Below, in pieces: positions 7,239 through 16,471 of a stretch of 64,000 nucleotides of DNA. Position 1 is the stretch's first letter. Each line of letters begins with the position of its first letter. Made by a program: the position numbers and the translations under genes. The stretch comes from JADJOY01 sp016713535 [NCBI: Deltaproteobacteria bacterium] (GTDB taxonomy: Bacteria > JADJOY01): positions 209,928-273,927 of the forward strand of contig JADJOY010000018.1 of assembly GCA_016713535.1 (NCBI GenBank), written 5' to 3'. The notes beneath the pieces are model-generated. The model made no database searches, was not told the origin of the DNA, and saw only the letters and a list, made by a program, of their open reading frames with translations.

Positions 7239-9317
7239 TCAACGTGCCTTGGGTGAGGGGCGCTTCGCGCGCGCCGCGTTCGGGGGGTGCCGGGTGCCCG
7301 CCCTCGCGCCTCGAGCCGCCCGAGGCGGCGGCGCGTGGGCCGCGGCGCCGGGCAGCAGCCGAGCGGCGCGCTCGGAGGAGACGCCGTAGATCGCCGCCAC
7401 CATCGCGTCGAGCTCGGCGCGCAGCGCGGCCCTGGCTTCGCCCTCGGGTGCCGCGCCGGTGAGGCCGAGGAGGGCGCGCACCCGGCGATCCACCTCGAGC
7501 CGCGCGGCGTCGCTCGGCGGGAGCACGATCGGCAGGCTGCCGAGCGTCGGATCGTCGAGGTGGACCGTGAGCGTGGCGTGGCTGATGACCACGTCACGGA
7601 GGTACGCCGCGAGCAGCGACGAGTTGAGCAACGCCATCAGGTAGAAGGGGTCGATCCGGTCGTCCCTGGGGGTGAGCACGTTCACGGTGTCGAGCGGCAG
7701 CACGCCGCTCGGCACCATCGTGGCCTCGATCACGTTCGAGACGTTCTGGATGCCGATCGCCGGCGCCGCGAGCACGGCGGTGGCGGCGTCGCTCGCCGCG
7801 ACGCGCGGCAGCAGCGCGGGGTCGACGATCCCGAACGGGGTCAGGTCGCGACCGCGCACCACCGGTACCGAGTCGTCGGCGAGATGCTTGCCGAGACGGG
7901 CGCGCCGCGACGGCAGGTTGAGGCCACGCTCGTTGCGCACCAGCGCCCTGAGCGGCTGCCCGCGAGCCTCGATCCCCGCGTAGAGCTCGACGTCCTCCTC
8001 GCGGACCCCGAGCGGCAGCGTCTCGTGACTCGCCACGAACGCCCGTGGGATGCGCGCGGTGCGCGTGAGCCGTCCGGCCTCGGCGCGGAACACCTCGACG
8101 CGCTTGCCCGCGCGGCCCGACGTGCCGGTGAAGATCATCGTGTTGAACGCGACACCGGGGAACGCGTTGCCGAGGTCGACGAGGGTGGTGAGCGCGAGCC
8201 GCGTGGTCAGCATCCGCCGCGCCGGCGCGTAGGCGCCCGAGCGCACCAGCGAGTGCGGCATCACGAACCCCAGGTGCCCGCCCTTCGCGAGGAGCTCGAG
8301 GCTGCGCTCGGCGAACAGCGCCGCCGTGTCGAAGCGACCGCTCGCCAGGCGATAGCGCGAGCGGAGCCAGCGTTTCTCCCCGGCCTCCAGGTGCGCGCCG
8401 TAAGGCGGGTTGCCGACGATCACGTGGAACGGCGAGCGGCTCGCGAGCAGCCCACCGGCGTCGTCGAGGCGCGGAGGGCCGCGCCGGCCGCGCTCGCCGA
8501 GCGGCAGGTCGAGGGTGGTGGGGCCGAGCGCGGGGGCCTCGACCGCGTCCCACAGGGCGTTCTCGTGGAGCACCCGCGGTGCCGGTAAGTCGCCGGCCTC
8601 GCGATAGGCGTCGATGGCGTGCGCGAGGAGCCGGATGCGTGTGACGACCACCGCGATCGGGTCCCAGTCGATCGCGAACAGGTTGCGCTCGAGGGTGTGG
8701 CGGCGCGCCGTGAGCGGGTCGGCGCCGTGCTCGACCCACGCCGCGGCGAGGCGGTCGAGGAGTGGCACCGCGAAGTCGCCCGAGCCGCACGACGGTTCGA
8801 GGACACGCAGCTCCTCGATCGAGGTGGTCTCGAGGGCGCGGTCGAGGGTGTGGTCGAGGATGTGCTCGATGAACGCCTGCGGTGTGTAGAACTTGCCCAG
8901 CGCGTTGCGGTCGTGCTCGATGCCGAAGTCACGCACCAGCTCGTCGAGACCGCGCGCGCCCCACTCGAGCCAGGGGGCGCCGTCGAGCACCTCGTCGAGC
9001 GCACGCCGCTCCGGCGTGCCCGGCACGAGGGGAGCCGGAGCACCGGGCGCGGTGAGCGTGGTCAGGCCGAGCAGCTCGGTGCTGCGGCGTGCCCAGCCTT
9101 TGCTTCCGCTCGCGCGCAGGTAGGCGGCGAGGACCGCGTCGAGGAGCGCGAGGTCGACACGAGCACGCCACCACGCCGGGCTCCGGATCCACCGCCCGGA
9201 CGGGGCCCGCGCGGCGGTCTCGGCGCGGATCCCGGCGAGGAGGCGCTCGAGGCGCGGCAGGTCGCGAGGCGCGTCGTCGCGGTCGCTCGGTCGAGGAGGT
9301 GCGGATCGTCTAGGCAT
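7239..9317 (-). CDS. Solitary Eco57I-type N6-adenine DNA methyltransferase
   Basis: 692 residues. GKFYTPQ at 141-147 and the SAM-binding motif EPSCGSGDF at 174-182 are followed by the catalytic NPPY at 303-306, the signature of class I N6-adenine methyltransferases. The C-terminal half, with NLPSRRARLGKHLADDSVPVV-like and IGIQNVSNVIEATM-like stretches, looks like a target recognition region. Type IIG enzymes of this group are usually 900-1300 residues with an N-terminal PD-(D/E)xK nuclease; the roughly 130 residues before the TPQ motif here do not show one. No restriction gene adjoins. The frame stays open upstream to 10874, but conserved sequence begins only after 9317. It could be an orphan epigenetic methylase or a remnant of a restriction system. 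Confidence 0.82.
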   Translation of the reverse strand: MPRRSAPPRPSDRDDAPRDLPRLERLLAGIRAETAARAPSGRWIRSPAWWRARVDLALLDAVLAAYLRASGSKGWARRSTELLGLTTLTAPGAPAPLVPGTPERRALDEVLDGAPWLEWGARGLDELVRDFGIEHDRNALGKFYTPQAFIEHILDHTLDRALETTSIEELRVLEPSCGSGDFAVPLLDRLAAAWVEHGADPLTARRHTLERNLFAIDWDPIAVVVTRIRLLAHAIDAYREAGDLPAPRVLHENALWDAVEAPALGPTTLDLPLGERGRRGPPRLDDAGGLLASRSPFHVIVGNPPYGAHLEAGEKRWLRSRYRLASGRFDTAALFAERSLELLAKGGHLGFVMPHSLVRSGAYAPARRMLTTRLALTTLVDLGNAFPGVAFNTMIFTGTSGRAGKRVEVFRAEAGRLTRTARIPRAFVASHETLPLGVREEDVELYAGIEARGQPLRALVRNERGLNLPSRRARLGKHLADDSVPVVRGRDLTPFGIVDPALLPRVAASDAATAVLAAPAIGIQNVSNVIEATMVPSGVLPLDTVNVLTPRDDRIDPFYLMALLNSSLLAAYLRDVVISHATLTVHLDDPTLGSLPIVLPPSDAARLEVDRRVRALLGLTGAAPEGEARAALRAELDAMVAAIYGVSSERAARLLPGAAAHAPPPRAARGARAGTRHPPNAARAKRPSPKAR

Positions 9318-9491
9318 CGGTAGGCACGAGCGGCGCCGGGCGCGCGGGACCGCCAATCCTACTCCCATCCCCCGCGAATTTCCGGCGTGCGCGAGATGAC
9401 GGGCGCTTGTACGTGGAAACCCGGTCTGATAACTGAAGGCCGCCACCCAGCTTCGGCGTGCGGCGCCGTTTCGTCGCTTCGTGCCACCGTC

Positions 9492-10774
9492 ATGTCCCCG
9501 TTGCTCCCGCACCGTCGTGCCCTGCGCGCGCTGGCCTCCGTGGTCCTCGTCGTCCTCACGGCGCGGAGCGGGGTGGCGGCGCCCATGCCCGGGGAGCGCG
9601 CCGCCACGCTCGAGCGTCAGATCGGCGAGAAGAAGCGCGCCATCGAGCAACTCGAGAAGCGCAACGTCGATCTCCAGCAGGCTGTCGACGCGAACCCTGC
9701 CGATGCGGGCGCGAACCTCGCGGCGCGCCAGGAGGTGCGTCAGAACGTCCGCTACATCGCCGGGTACAAGAGCGAGATCGGCGACCTCGAGCGCGCCCTG
9801 GCGCGCGTGCGTGCCGCCGAGGCGAATGCGCCGCCCGCCCCGCCAGCGGGCAAGGCGGGCGCGACGGCCAAGCCACTGCCCCGTCCGAGCGACGATCGCG
9901 CCGCAGCGGCCGTGACCGCCACGCGAACCACGCAGCCCGTGATCCCCGTGCCCGTTCGGCCGGGCGAGCCGGGCGCGCTCGACACCGCGCAGGTCCACGA
10001 GCTGATGCGGAGCTGGGCGCTCGGCCGCGGTGGAGTCCCTGGTGCGGCCACCGTCGGGGTGGGCGCGGCGCCGCTGGCGCTGGTGATCGGCGCCCTCGAC
10101 TGGACGCTCGACTGGCGCGAGCTGAGCGCGGGTGTCGCGCTCGGTGCAGCGCTGGGCTGGGGGCTGCCGGTCGGCTTGGTCACGATCCTGCGGCGGCGTC
10201 GGCCTCAGCGGGCGCCCGTGGTGGGCTCGTTGAGCCGCAAGTGGGCGAACCTCGCCGGCGCGGCGGGCTCGCCGAGCAAGCAGTGGAGCGACCTCGCCGC
10301 GAAAGCGTCGACGCCGGTGCGGATCGCGGCCGGCGTGGACGGCCTCCTCGCGGCTTTCGCGCTGGCGTCGGCGCTCGCGTCCCTCGGTGGCTTCGGCGCG
10401 AGCCTCGGCACGCCCGGGCTGTGGGGTGAGGCGGCCGAGGTGGCGCTGGCGCTCGCGTTCGGCGCGGTGGCGGTCGGGCTGTGGAGGCGCCAGATGCTCG
10501 CGGCCGCGGTCGCGGGCTTCGTGCTGGCGGTGCTCGCCGCGGTGGTGCCGCTCGCGCTCGCGCTCACGCCGTTCGGTGGCCCCGGCGCCGTGGCGTGGGT
10601 GATGCTGCTTGCGGTCGGAGCGGCGCTCCAGGTGCCCGCGCTGGTGGCCCTGTGGTCGCTCGCCACGCCGCGAGCGGTGGGAGAGAGGCGCGGGGCGGGG
10701 TCCCGATGGTGGGCGCCGCGGTGGGAGCGCTGGTCGGGCTCGCTGGCGCTGCGCTCCATCTCGTCGCCGCGTGA
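9492..10774 (+). CDS. Exported coiled-coil/membrane protein, C-terminus frameshifted
   Basis: About 427 residues once corrected. A signal sequence (ending GVAAPMPG) is followed by a coiled coil (ERQIGEKKRAIEQLEKRNVD), a Pro/Ala-rich linker, and several transmembrane segments in the second half. The open frame runs on beyond 10774 into low-quality sequence, whereas adding one G to the G4 run at 10697-10700 gives a natural hydrophobic ending (VGAAVGALVGLAGAALHLVAA) and a stop at 10774. The ATG at 9492 is chosen because the signal sequence follows it; no clear ribosome binding site is seen. The 174 bases upstream separate it from the divergent methyltransferase. Function unknown. Confidence 0.6.
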
Positions 10775-11053
10775 GCCGTCGCCCGGCCGTGGCGACCCCG
10801 CCCGATTCCCTTGCCTGCCCGCCGCGCGGAGGGGTAGCATTGCCCGGGTCGACGCTGGATCGGCCTTCGTCCACAACCCAAGTCGTTCGGTCCCCGATTC
10901 CCGGGGGGAGACGTTCCTCCTGGGCGGGCGATCTCGACCGATCCCCAGGCAGCTCGGTCTTCGGTGCGGTGACCGGGTCGCTTCGGGTACGCGTCCAGCA
11001 ACGGGACGAGGCTTCAGAGGGCCGGTGACGGCTCCTTTCACCCCGAGGAGAGC

Positions 11054-11893
11054 ATGTCGATCCCCGAACGAGATGTCGGCCAGCTCGAGCAGATCCGCAA
11101 GCGCTTGGCGATCTGGAGCATTCGCATGACGACCGCGGCCGGAAACGGCCACCCCTCGTCGTGCCTGAGCGCGTCGCACATCGTCACGGCACTCTACTTC
11201 GGCGGCTTCCTGAGGCTCGATCCGAAGGCGCCCCACGCACCGGATCGCGACCGCTTCATCATGAGCAAGGGCCACGCGGCGCCCATCCTGTACGCGGCGC
11301 TCGCGGAGAAGGGCGTGTTCTCGACCGACACGTTGATGGGGCTGCGCAAGATCGGGGACCCGCTCGAGGGTCACCCGAACGTGCGCCGGGTGCCGGGCGT
11401 CGAGGCCTCGACGGGCTCGCTTGGGCAGGGGCTCTCGATCGGGCTCGGCATCGCGCTGGCCCAGAAGCTCGCCAAGAACGGCGCGCGCACCTTCGTGCTC
11501 ACCGGCGACGGCGAGCTCGACGAGGGCCAGGTGTGGGAGGCGGCGATGGCCGCCTCCAAGTACAAGTCCGACAACCTCGTGGCGATCGTCGATCGCAACC
11601 ACTACCAGCAGACCGGTCCCGGCGACCACGTGTTGCCGCTCGAGCCGCTGGCGGCGAAGTGGCAGGCGTGTGGCTGGGAGACCTACGAGATCGACGGCCA
11701 CGACTGGGCGCAGGTCGTGGGCGCTCTCAGCCGGGCGTGCGAGACCAAGGGCCGTCCCACGGCGATCCTGGCGCGCACGGTGAAGGGTTTCGGGGTGACG
11801 CGCATCGTCGAGGATCCGGGCAACAAGTTCCACGGCGTTCCGCTCAAGGCGAAGGAGGCCGAAGAGGCCATCCAGGAGATCGAGCGCGCATGA
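11054..11893 (+). CDS. Transketolase, N-terminal (TPP-binding) subunit
   Basis: 279 residues. Conserved blocks include TTAAGNGHPSSCLS near the start, MSKGHAAPILYAAL, STGSLGQGLSIGLGIAL, and the thiamine diphosphate/metal motif GDGELDEGQVWEA followed by NLVAIVDRN. This is the length of the N-terminal half of split transketolases. The complete enzyme transfers two-carbon ketol units in the pentose phosphate pathway or related sugar synthesis. ATGA overlap with the next gene guarantees stoichiometric translation of both halves. A GAGGAGAGC site lies just before the ATG. The 279 bases upstream (10775-11053) hold no gene that I can support. Confidence 0.94.
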   Translation: MSIPERDVGQLEQIRKRLAIWSIRMTTAAGNGHPSSCLSASHIVTALYFGGFLRLDPKAPHAPDRDRFIMSKGHAAPILYAALAEKGVFSTDTLMGLRKIGDPLEGHPNVRRVPGVEASTGSLGQGLSIGLGIALAQKLAKNGARTFVLTGDGELDEGQVWEAAMAASKYKSDNLVAIVDRNHYQQTGPGDHVLPLEPLAAKWQACGWETYEIDGHDWAQVVGALSRACETKGRPTAILARTVKGFGVTRIVEDPGNKFHGVPLKAKEAEEAIQEIERA

Positions 11894-12849
11894 ACATCGG
11901 TAAGTCGATCGGTCTCGAGCTGGGCCAGAGCACTCGCTTCGCGTTCGGCGAGGAGCTCGCGGCTCTCGGCGATGTGTTCCCCACGCTGGTGGTGGTCGAC
12001 GGCGACGTCGGCAACTCCACCCGCACGGAGGTCTTCGGCAAGAAGTACCCCGAGCGCTTCTTCAACGCCGGCATCGCCGAGAGCAACATGGTGAGCATGG
12101 CGGCGGGCCTGGCACTCTCCGGACACATCTCCGTGGCGTCGAGCTTCGCGGCGTTCCTGACGTGCAACGCATACGACCAGATCCGCATGGGCGTGGGCTT
12201 CCCGCACGCCAACGTGAAGCTGGTCGGCAGCCACTGCGGCATCTCGATCGGCGAGGACGGCCCCAGCCAGATGGGGATCGAGGACTTGGCGCTGATGTCG
12301 TCGATCCCGCAGATGGTGGTGCTCGCGCCCTGCGATGGAGTGAGCACGCGGGCGCTGACCCGCAAGATGCTCGAGTACGTCGGGCCGGTGTACATGCGCA
12401 CCGGGCGGCCGGACGTTCCGGTGATCTACAAGGACGGCGCCGCGGCGCTCGAGATCGGCACGGCGAATCGTGTCCGCGAGGGCAAGGACGCCACGATCAT
12501 CGCGTGCGGCCTGATGGTGGCGATCGCGCTCGAGGCGGCCGCCGAGCTCGCCAAGCGCGGGGTCGAGTGCCGGGTGCTCGACATGCACACCGTGAAGCCG
12601 ATCGATCGCGCGGCGATCGTCGCGGCGGCGCGTGAGACGGGCGCGATCGTGACCGCCGAGGAGCACCTCCTCGACGGCGGGCTCGGCAGCGCGGTGGCGC
12701 GGGTCGTCACCGAGGAAGCGCCGTGCAAGATGGCGTTCGTGGGCGTGCGAGACACCTACGCCGAGAGCGGCAAGCCCGAAGAGCTGCTCGCCAAGTACGG
12801 CCTCACCACCGCCGAGGTCGTCGCCGCCGTCGAGCGCGCGAAGCGTTGA
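11890..12849 (+). CDS. Transketolase, C-terminal (pyrimidine-binding) subunit
   Basis: 319 residues. It begins inside the stop of the N-terminal subunit gene. VVVDGDVGNSTRTEVF, the catalytic-Glu region FFNAGIAESNMVSMAAGLAL, the stretch VGSHCGISIGEDGPSQM, and the C-terminal fold with IACGLMVAIALEAAAEL and ITAEEH-like TAEEHLLDGGLGSAVA are all typical. The glutamate in GIAESNM deprotonates the TPP cofactor bound by the partner subunit. Split transketolases with this short form are also used in DXS-like or C7N-sugar chemistry, but nothing nearby points to such a pathway. Confidence 0.94.
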   Translation: MNIGKSIGLELGQSTRFAFGEELAALGDVFPTLVVVDGDVGNSTRTEVFGKKYPERFFNAGIAESNMVSMAAGLALSGHISVASSFAAFLTCNAYDQIRMGVGFPHANVKLVGSHCGISIGEDGPSQMGIEDLALMSSIPQMVVLAPCDGVSTRALTRKMLEYVGPVYMRTGRPDVPVIYKDGAAALEIGTANRVREGKDATIIACGLMVAIALEAAAELAKRGVECRVLDMHTVKPIDRAAIVAAARETGAIVTAEEHLLDGGLGSAVARVVTEEAPCKMAFVGVRDTYAESGKPEELLAKYGLTTAEVVAAVERAKR

Positions 12850-12858
12850 TCGGTCTCG

Positions 12859-12929
12859 CTGGAGGGCCAGCGCTTCGTCGGTGGCCCCCGCGTCGATCCT
12901 GGGGCCGTCGACGAAGCGACGCCCTCCAT
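12859..12929. repeat. Two inverted copies of the dispersed CGCTTCGTCG hairpin repeat
   Basis: A plus-strand copy (12859-12888) and a minus-strand copy (12901-12929) fill the gap between the convergent transketolase and SDR genes. Each has the form CTGGAGGG...CGCTTCGTCG...CCCC, able to fold into a hairpin, and the pair can also fold on each other. Related copies are at 20271-20300 and 58825-58902. They may also serve as the terminator here. Confidence 0.75.
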
Positions 12930-12937
12930 GCGCGCTT

Positions 12938-13720
12938 CTACCCGGCCGTGATCCCGCCGTCGATGGCGATCGAGGCGCCGGTGATGTAGCCGGCGGCGGG
13001 CGAAACCAGGAACAGCACCAAGCTCGCGATCTCGCTCGGCTCCGCGATGCGCTTGATGGCGCTGCGCGCGAGCACCCGCTCGAGATGGTCGGGGATGCGG
13101 TCCGGCTGGACCCCCATCGGCGTGTCGACGTAGCCCGGACAGACGGTGTTGGCGGTGATGCCACGCGTTCCCCACTCGAGCGCCACCGTCTTGGTGAAGC
13201 CGATCACCGCGTGCTTGCTGGCGACGTACGCTGCGGACAGCGGTGCACCCACCAGCCCGTGCGCGGACGCGATCGTGACGATGCGCCCGAAGCCGCGCTC
13301 GGACATCGCCGGCAGCACGCGCTGGGTGAAGAGGAACGTGCCCTTCAGGTTCACGTCGAGCACGTGGTCCCACTGGTGCTCGGCGATCGCGTCGACGCGC
13401 AGCATCGGTCCGGCGATGCCGGCGTCGTTGACGAGGATGTCGATCCGCCCCCAGCGCGCGAGCGCGGCGCTCACCGCCGCGTCGATCATCGTCGAGCGGG
13501 TCACGTCGCAGAACTGCGCCACGCTCTCGCCGCCGTCGCGCTCGATCTCGCTCACGGTGCGCTCGGCGCCGCGCAGGTTGCGGTCGAGCACCACCACCCG
13601 CGCGCCCTCGCTGGCGAGGCACTGCGCGATCGACCGGCCGATACCGCTCGCGGCGCCGGTGACGATCGCCACCCGCCCGCGAATCCCTTCGCGATTGTCA
13701 CTGCTCGCTTGCTGGGCCAT
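12938..13720 (-). CDS. SDR-family oxidoreductase
   Basis: 260 residues with the classical short-chain dehydrogenase pattern: nucleotide-binding TGAASGIG at 21-28, NDAG at 98-101 (usually NNAG), Asn124, Ser152, and YVASK with Tyr165 and Lys169. Asp46 at the end of beta-2 favours NAD over NADP. The overall sequence, including the C-terminal YITGASIAIDGGITAG, is of the FabG/3-hydroxybutyrate dehydrogenase kind. The substrate is not determinable. It is convergent with the transketolase genes and divergent from the next gene, with a 66-base promoter gap. Confidence 0.88.
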   Translation of the reverse strand: MAQQASSDNREGIRGRVAIVTGAASGIGRSIAQCLASEGARVVVLDRNLRGAERTVSEIERDGGESVAQFCDVTRSTMIDAAVSAALARWGRIDILVNDAGIAGPMLRVDAIAEHQWDHVLDVNLKGTFLFTQRVLPAMSERGFGRIVTIASAHGLVGAPLSAAYVASKHAVIGFTKTVALEWGTRGITANTVCPGYVDTPMGVQPDRIPDHLERVLARSAIKRIAEPSEIASLVLFLVSPAAGYITGASIAIDGGITAG

Positions 13721-13786
13721 CCGCGAAGCCTACGTCTCGGCACGGCGGGTTCCAACCGCCAGCGCACCGTCGTACGGTAGCGCTCG

Positions 13787-14320
13787 ATGGCGATCTACTT
13801 CCCGCGTGGCTTCAACTCCGGCGAGCCGGTGCGTGTGGTGGACGGCGTCACCGTGGTGCGCGGTGCGCTGGCGCGGCAGCCGGCCGAGCTGGTCGTGGTG
13901 GCGTGCGCGCGCACGCTCCTCGGCGCGCCGGCGAGCGGCGTCGCCAGGGTGGCGCTCGCGGCGCTGGGCGCGGGCCTGACACAGCGCGTGCGCGCGCTGC
14001 CGCGCGGCTCGCGCGAGGTCCACGAACTGGCGGCGGACGGCGTGAACCGGCGCTGGCTCGGGTTCGTCGAGGTGACCGACGAGCCACGAGCCGAAAGCGA
14101 GCTCGCGAACGTGGTGGAGCGGATCGCCGCCTACGCGGCGATCCGCGGCGCGCGCGAGATCGCGCTCGCGCCCTTCGGCACCGAGCCGCGCGCCGCCAGG
14201 GCGCTGGTCCAGCTGCTGCGCACGTGGCCGGCAGGCCCGCGCTGGATCGTGGTGGTGCGCGAGCGCGCTCAGTTCGAGGCAGCGGGTGGTGCGGCCGCGG
14301 CGTCGCCGACCTCGCCGTAG
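13787..14320 (+). CDS. Hypothetical protein, 177 residues
   Basis: I do not recognise the family. The protein has no signal or membrane segment, an alternating beta/alpha pattern, and a middle region (NVVERIAAYAAIRGAREIAL) followed by APFGTEPRAARALVQLLRT, loosely reminiscent of macro-domain-like folds with a conserved proline-phenylalanine-glycine loop. The last 17 codons overlap the 3' end of the convergent membrane-protein gene (14269-14320). The ATG at 13787 opens right after a short divergent promoter region shared with the SDR gene. Confidence 0.6.
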   Translation: MAIYFPRGFNSGEPVRVVDGVTVVRGALARQPAELVVVACARTLLGAPASGVARVALAALGAGLTQRVRALPRGSREVHELAADGVNRRWLGFVEVTDEPRAESELANVVERIAAYAAIRGAREIALAPFGTEPRAARALVQLLRTWPAGPRWIVVVRERAQFEAAGGAAAASPTSP

Positions 14321-15825
14321 ATCCGTCGCCAAACCTCGAAGATCCGGAGGCTCCGCTCGCCCCACTCGGAGCGCAGCCGGGCCAGCGTCGGAGAGGCGCC
14401 CGCTGGCCGCGGCACGTAGGGCATCGGCCATGGCCAGATCGAGGTCAGGAGCGCGCGATTCCGCGCCACCTCGGCTGGCTGCTCGCGGGTGTAGAAGAGC
14501 TTCCACGTCAGCCGCTCGTCGTCGGGCAGCTCGGCGAGGCCGCTCTCGTTTCGCGCCGCGTGGGGAAAGCGCTCGTACCACCGGGGGTCGGCGGGAAGAT
14601 CGATCGACCCGGCGAGCCGAGGCAGCACCAGAAGCGCGAGGGCGAGGACGCCCACGGCGGTGGCCACCGACGTTCGCTCGCGAACCTCGGTGAACGCCTG
14701 GATCGCGACCCCGATCCAGATTCCCCACGGAACGAACATGAGCAACACGGTGCTCATCTTGAGCTCCTCCCAGTTCTCCTGGAACGCGAGGAAGAGCCAG
14801 AAGAGCCCGATCCAGGTCCACGTCAGCAGGGCGAGCCGAGGCTGGCGCCGCGCGATCCTCACCGCTCCCACGAGCGCGAGCGCGCACGGCACCGCGCCGA
14901 AACAGCGCAGGAACACGAGAGGCAGTGACAGTACGGTGGGAAACGCGAAGTGTGGTGTGCGAATCCACTCCGAATGGAAGGGACGGTTGAGGAGCCCGTT
15001 GAACGGGAACTCGAAGCCGAGGAGGTGGTGCGGAAAGAAGGGGCGGAACCCCTCGAAGTTCGCGTATTGGGTGGGGTTGGCGAGGGGATCGCCGTAGGCG
15101 TGGCTCTTCCACGCCATGACCGGCGCGATGGTGACGAGCGCGCCCACCGTGAAGAGGGCGAGCGCCCGCCACCGGTCGCGTTCGGTCACGAGCCACAGGA
15201 AGAGCGCCGGGATGAAGAAGATGCTCATGTCCCGGACACCGCCGAGCACGCCGAGCACCATCCCCGCGGCGAGCCTCGACGGCCGCGGCTGCAGCAGCAG
15301 CACGAACAAGAGCGCGATCAGCGACAAGCTCAGGAGCCCAGGATTGAGCGTACCGAGGGCGAAGCTCATCGGGTTGAGCGCGGTGAGAATCCCGACCGGT
15401 AGCGCGATCACGCCGCGCACTCCCGCTGCCTCGATCGCGAGGAACGCGAGCAACGCCCCGAGCCCGACCCCGATTGCGTGCTGCACCCGGTAGCCCGCCT
15501 GCCCGAGCGCCAGGAAACCGAGCGCATGATGGACCCCCGAGCCGACCTGCTGGTCCTTGGTGGCGATCCGGAACGTGTCGGGCTGGACGAGGTCGCCTGG
15601 CAGCCTCTCGGGTGTACGCGCGACGTAGAGCGGCGAACCGTCGACGTCCACGAACTCGACGGCGGTCCCCGCGATCAGCGCGGCGGGGACCGCGATGTAC
15701 GTGTCCCAGTAGCCGGTCGTGGGGCCGCGGTAGGTGATGAACGCCACCGTGGCGCCGAGGACGGACGCAAGCGTGGCGGCGAGGTGAAGCGTTCGTGGCA
15801 CGAGGCGATCTCGCGATCCGCGCAT
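14269..15825 (-). CDS. Polytopic membrane protein, glycosyltransferase/mannosyltransferase-like
   Basis: 518 residues with roughly nine to eleven hydrophobic helices. The first extracytoplasmic loop after helix 1 contains ITYRGPTTGYWDTYI and is followed by a long loop, as in GT-C type membrane glycosyltransferases that use lipid-linked sugars; the aspartate in YWDTY is a possible catalytic residue. A soluble C-terminal region (from about residue 410) contains WYERFPHAARNESGL. No specific family name is assured. It lies 41 bases downstream of lexA on the same strand, so it may share that transcript. Confidence 0.65.
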   Translation of the reverse strand: MRGSRDRLVPRTLHLAATLASVLGATVAFITYRGPTTGYWDTYIAVPAALIAGTAVEFVDVDGSPLYVARTPERLPGDLVQPDTFRIATKDQQVGSGVHHALGFLALGQAGYRVQHAIGVGLGALLAFLAIEAAGVRGVIALPVGILTALNPMSFALGTLNPGLLSLSLIALLFVLLLQPRPSRLAAGMVLGVLGGVRDMSIFFIPALFLWLVTERDRWRALALFTVGALVTIAPVMAWKSHAYGDPLANPTQYANFEGFRPFFPHHLLGFEFPFNGLLNRPFHSEWIRTPHFAFPTVLSLPLVFLRCFGAVPCALALVGAVRIARRQPRLALLTWTWIGLFWLFLAFQENWEELKMSTVLLMFVPWGIWIGVAIQAFTEVRERTSVATAVGVLALALLVLPRLAGSIDLPADPRWYERFPHAARNESGLAELPDDERLTWKLFYTREQPAEVARNRALLTSIWPWPMPYVPRPAGASPTLARLRSEWGERSLRIFEVWRRIYGEVGDAAAAPPAASN

Positions 15826-15866
15826 GAGGCGCGCGGGCCGCGAGATTCAACCACGGACGGCGGGGT

Positions 15867-16471
15867 TCAGCGAACCGGCGCGCGCACCAGCCCGACCACG
15901 ACTCCCTGTACGTCGAGGTCGCGGGTCACGATCGGTGCGTAGCGAGGGTTCTCGGCTTCGAGCCGGAACTGGTCCGCGTCCTGAAAAAACGCTTCAGCGT
16001 GGCCTCGCCGTCGGGCAGCAACGCGACCACGATCTCGCCGTTCCGGGCCGCGGTGCGCTTCTCGACGATGACGTAGTCGCCCTCCAGGATGCCGGCGCCG
16101 GTCATCGAGTCTCCGCGCACCTGGAGCGCGAACCGGCCGGTGCCTTCGACCAGCCCGGGAACGTCGAGGGAGTCTTGCTGCTCGATCGCCTCGATGGGCC
16201 GTCCCGCGGCGATGCGCCCCGCGAGCGGGAGCACGCCGCGCCGATCGGGCTCACCGGTGTCCGGGTCGATCACCTCGATGGAGCGAGCGAGACCCGGATC
16301 GCGGGTGATGGCACCCTTCTTCTCGAGCGCTCGCAGGAACCCATGGACCCCGTTGGTGGAGCGAATGCCGAACCGGTCGCCGATCTCGCGCACTGATGGC
16401 GGGACACCTTTGTCGCGGATGCGCGCCCGGATGAACTCGAGGATCTCTTGCTGTCGTGGGGTGAGGTTCAT
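15867..16471 (-). CDS. lexA: LexA SOS repressor (one-base frameshift near the C-terminus)
   Basis: SOS-response repressor with self-cleavage. Winged-helix N-terminus MNLTPRQQEILEFIRARI; cleavage site Ala84-Gly85 in PLAGRIAAG; nucleophile Ser122 in RGDSMTGAGI; general base Lys160 in GEATLKRFF. The raw frame breaks after RFF and stops at 15926. Adding one A to the A6 run at 15984-15989 restores the standard ending QDADQFRLEAENPRYAP ... VVVGLVRAPVR and a stop at 15867-15869, giving 201 residues, the normal length. All catalytic residues lie before the break. The ATG overlaps the stop of the upstream zinc-ribbon gene (ATGA). Regulation is probably by the palindromic site upstream of that gene. 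Confidence 0.93.

Noticed and set aside
7239-10874. One 1211-residue reading frame on the minus strand
   Set aside because: Only the part from 9317 downstream has methyltransferase sequence. The upstream 1.5 kb is antisense to the coiled-coil membrane protein gene and is Arg/His-rich low-complexity sequence, as expected from an open antisense frame in GC-rich DNA.
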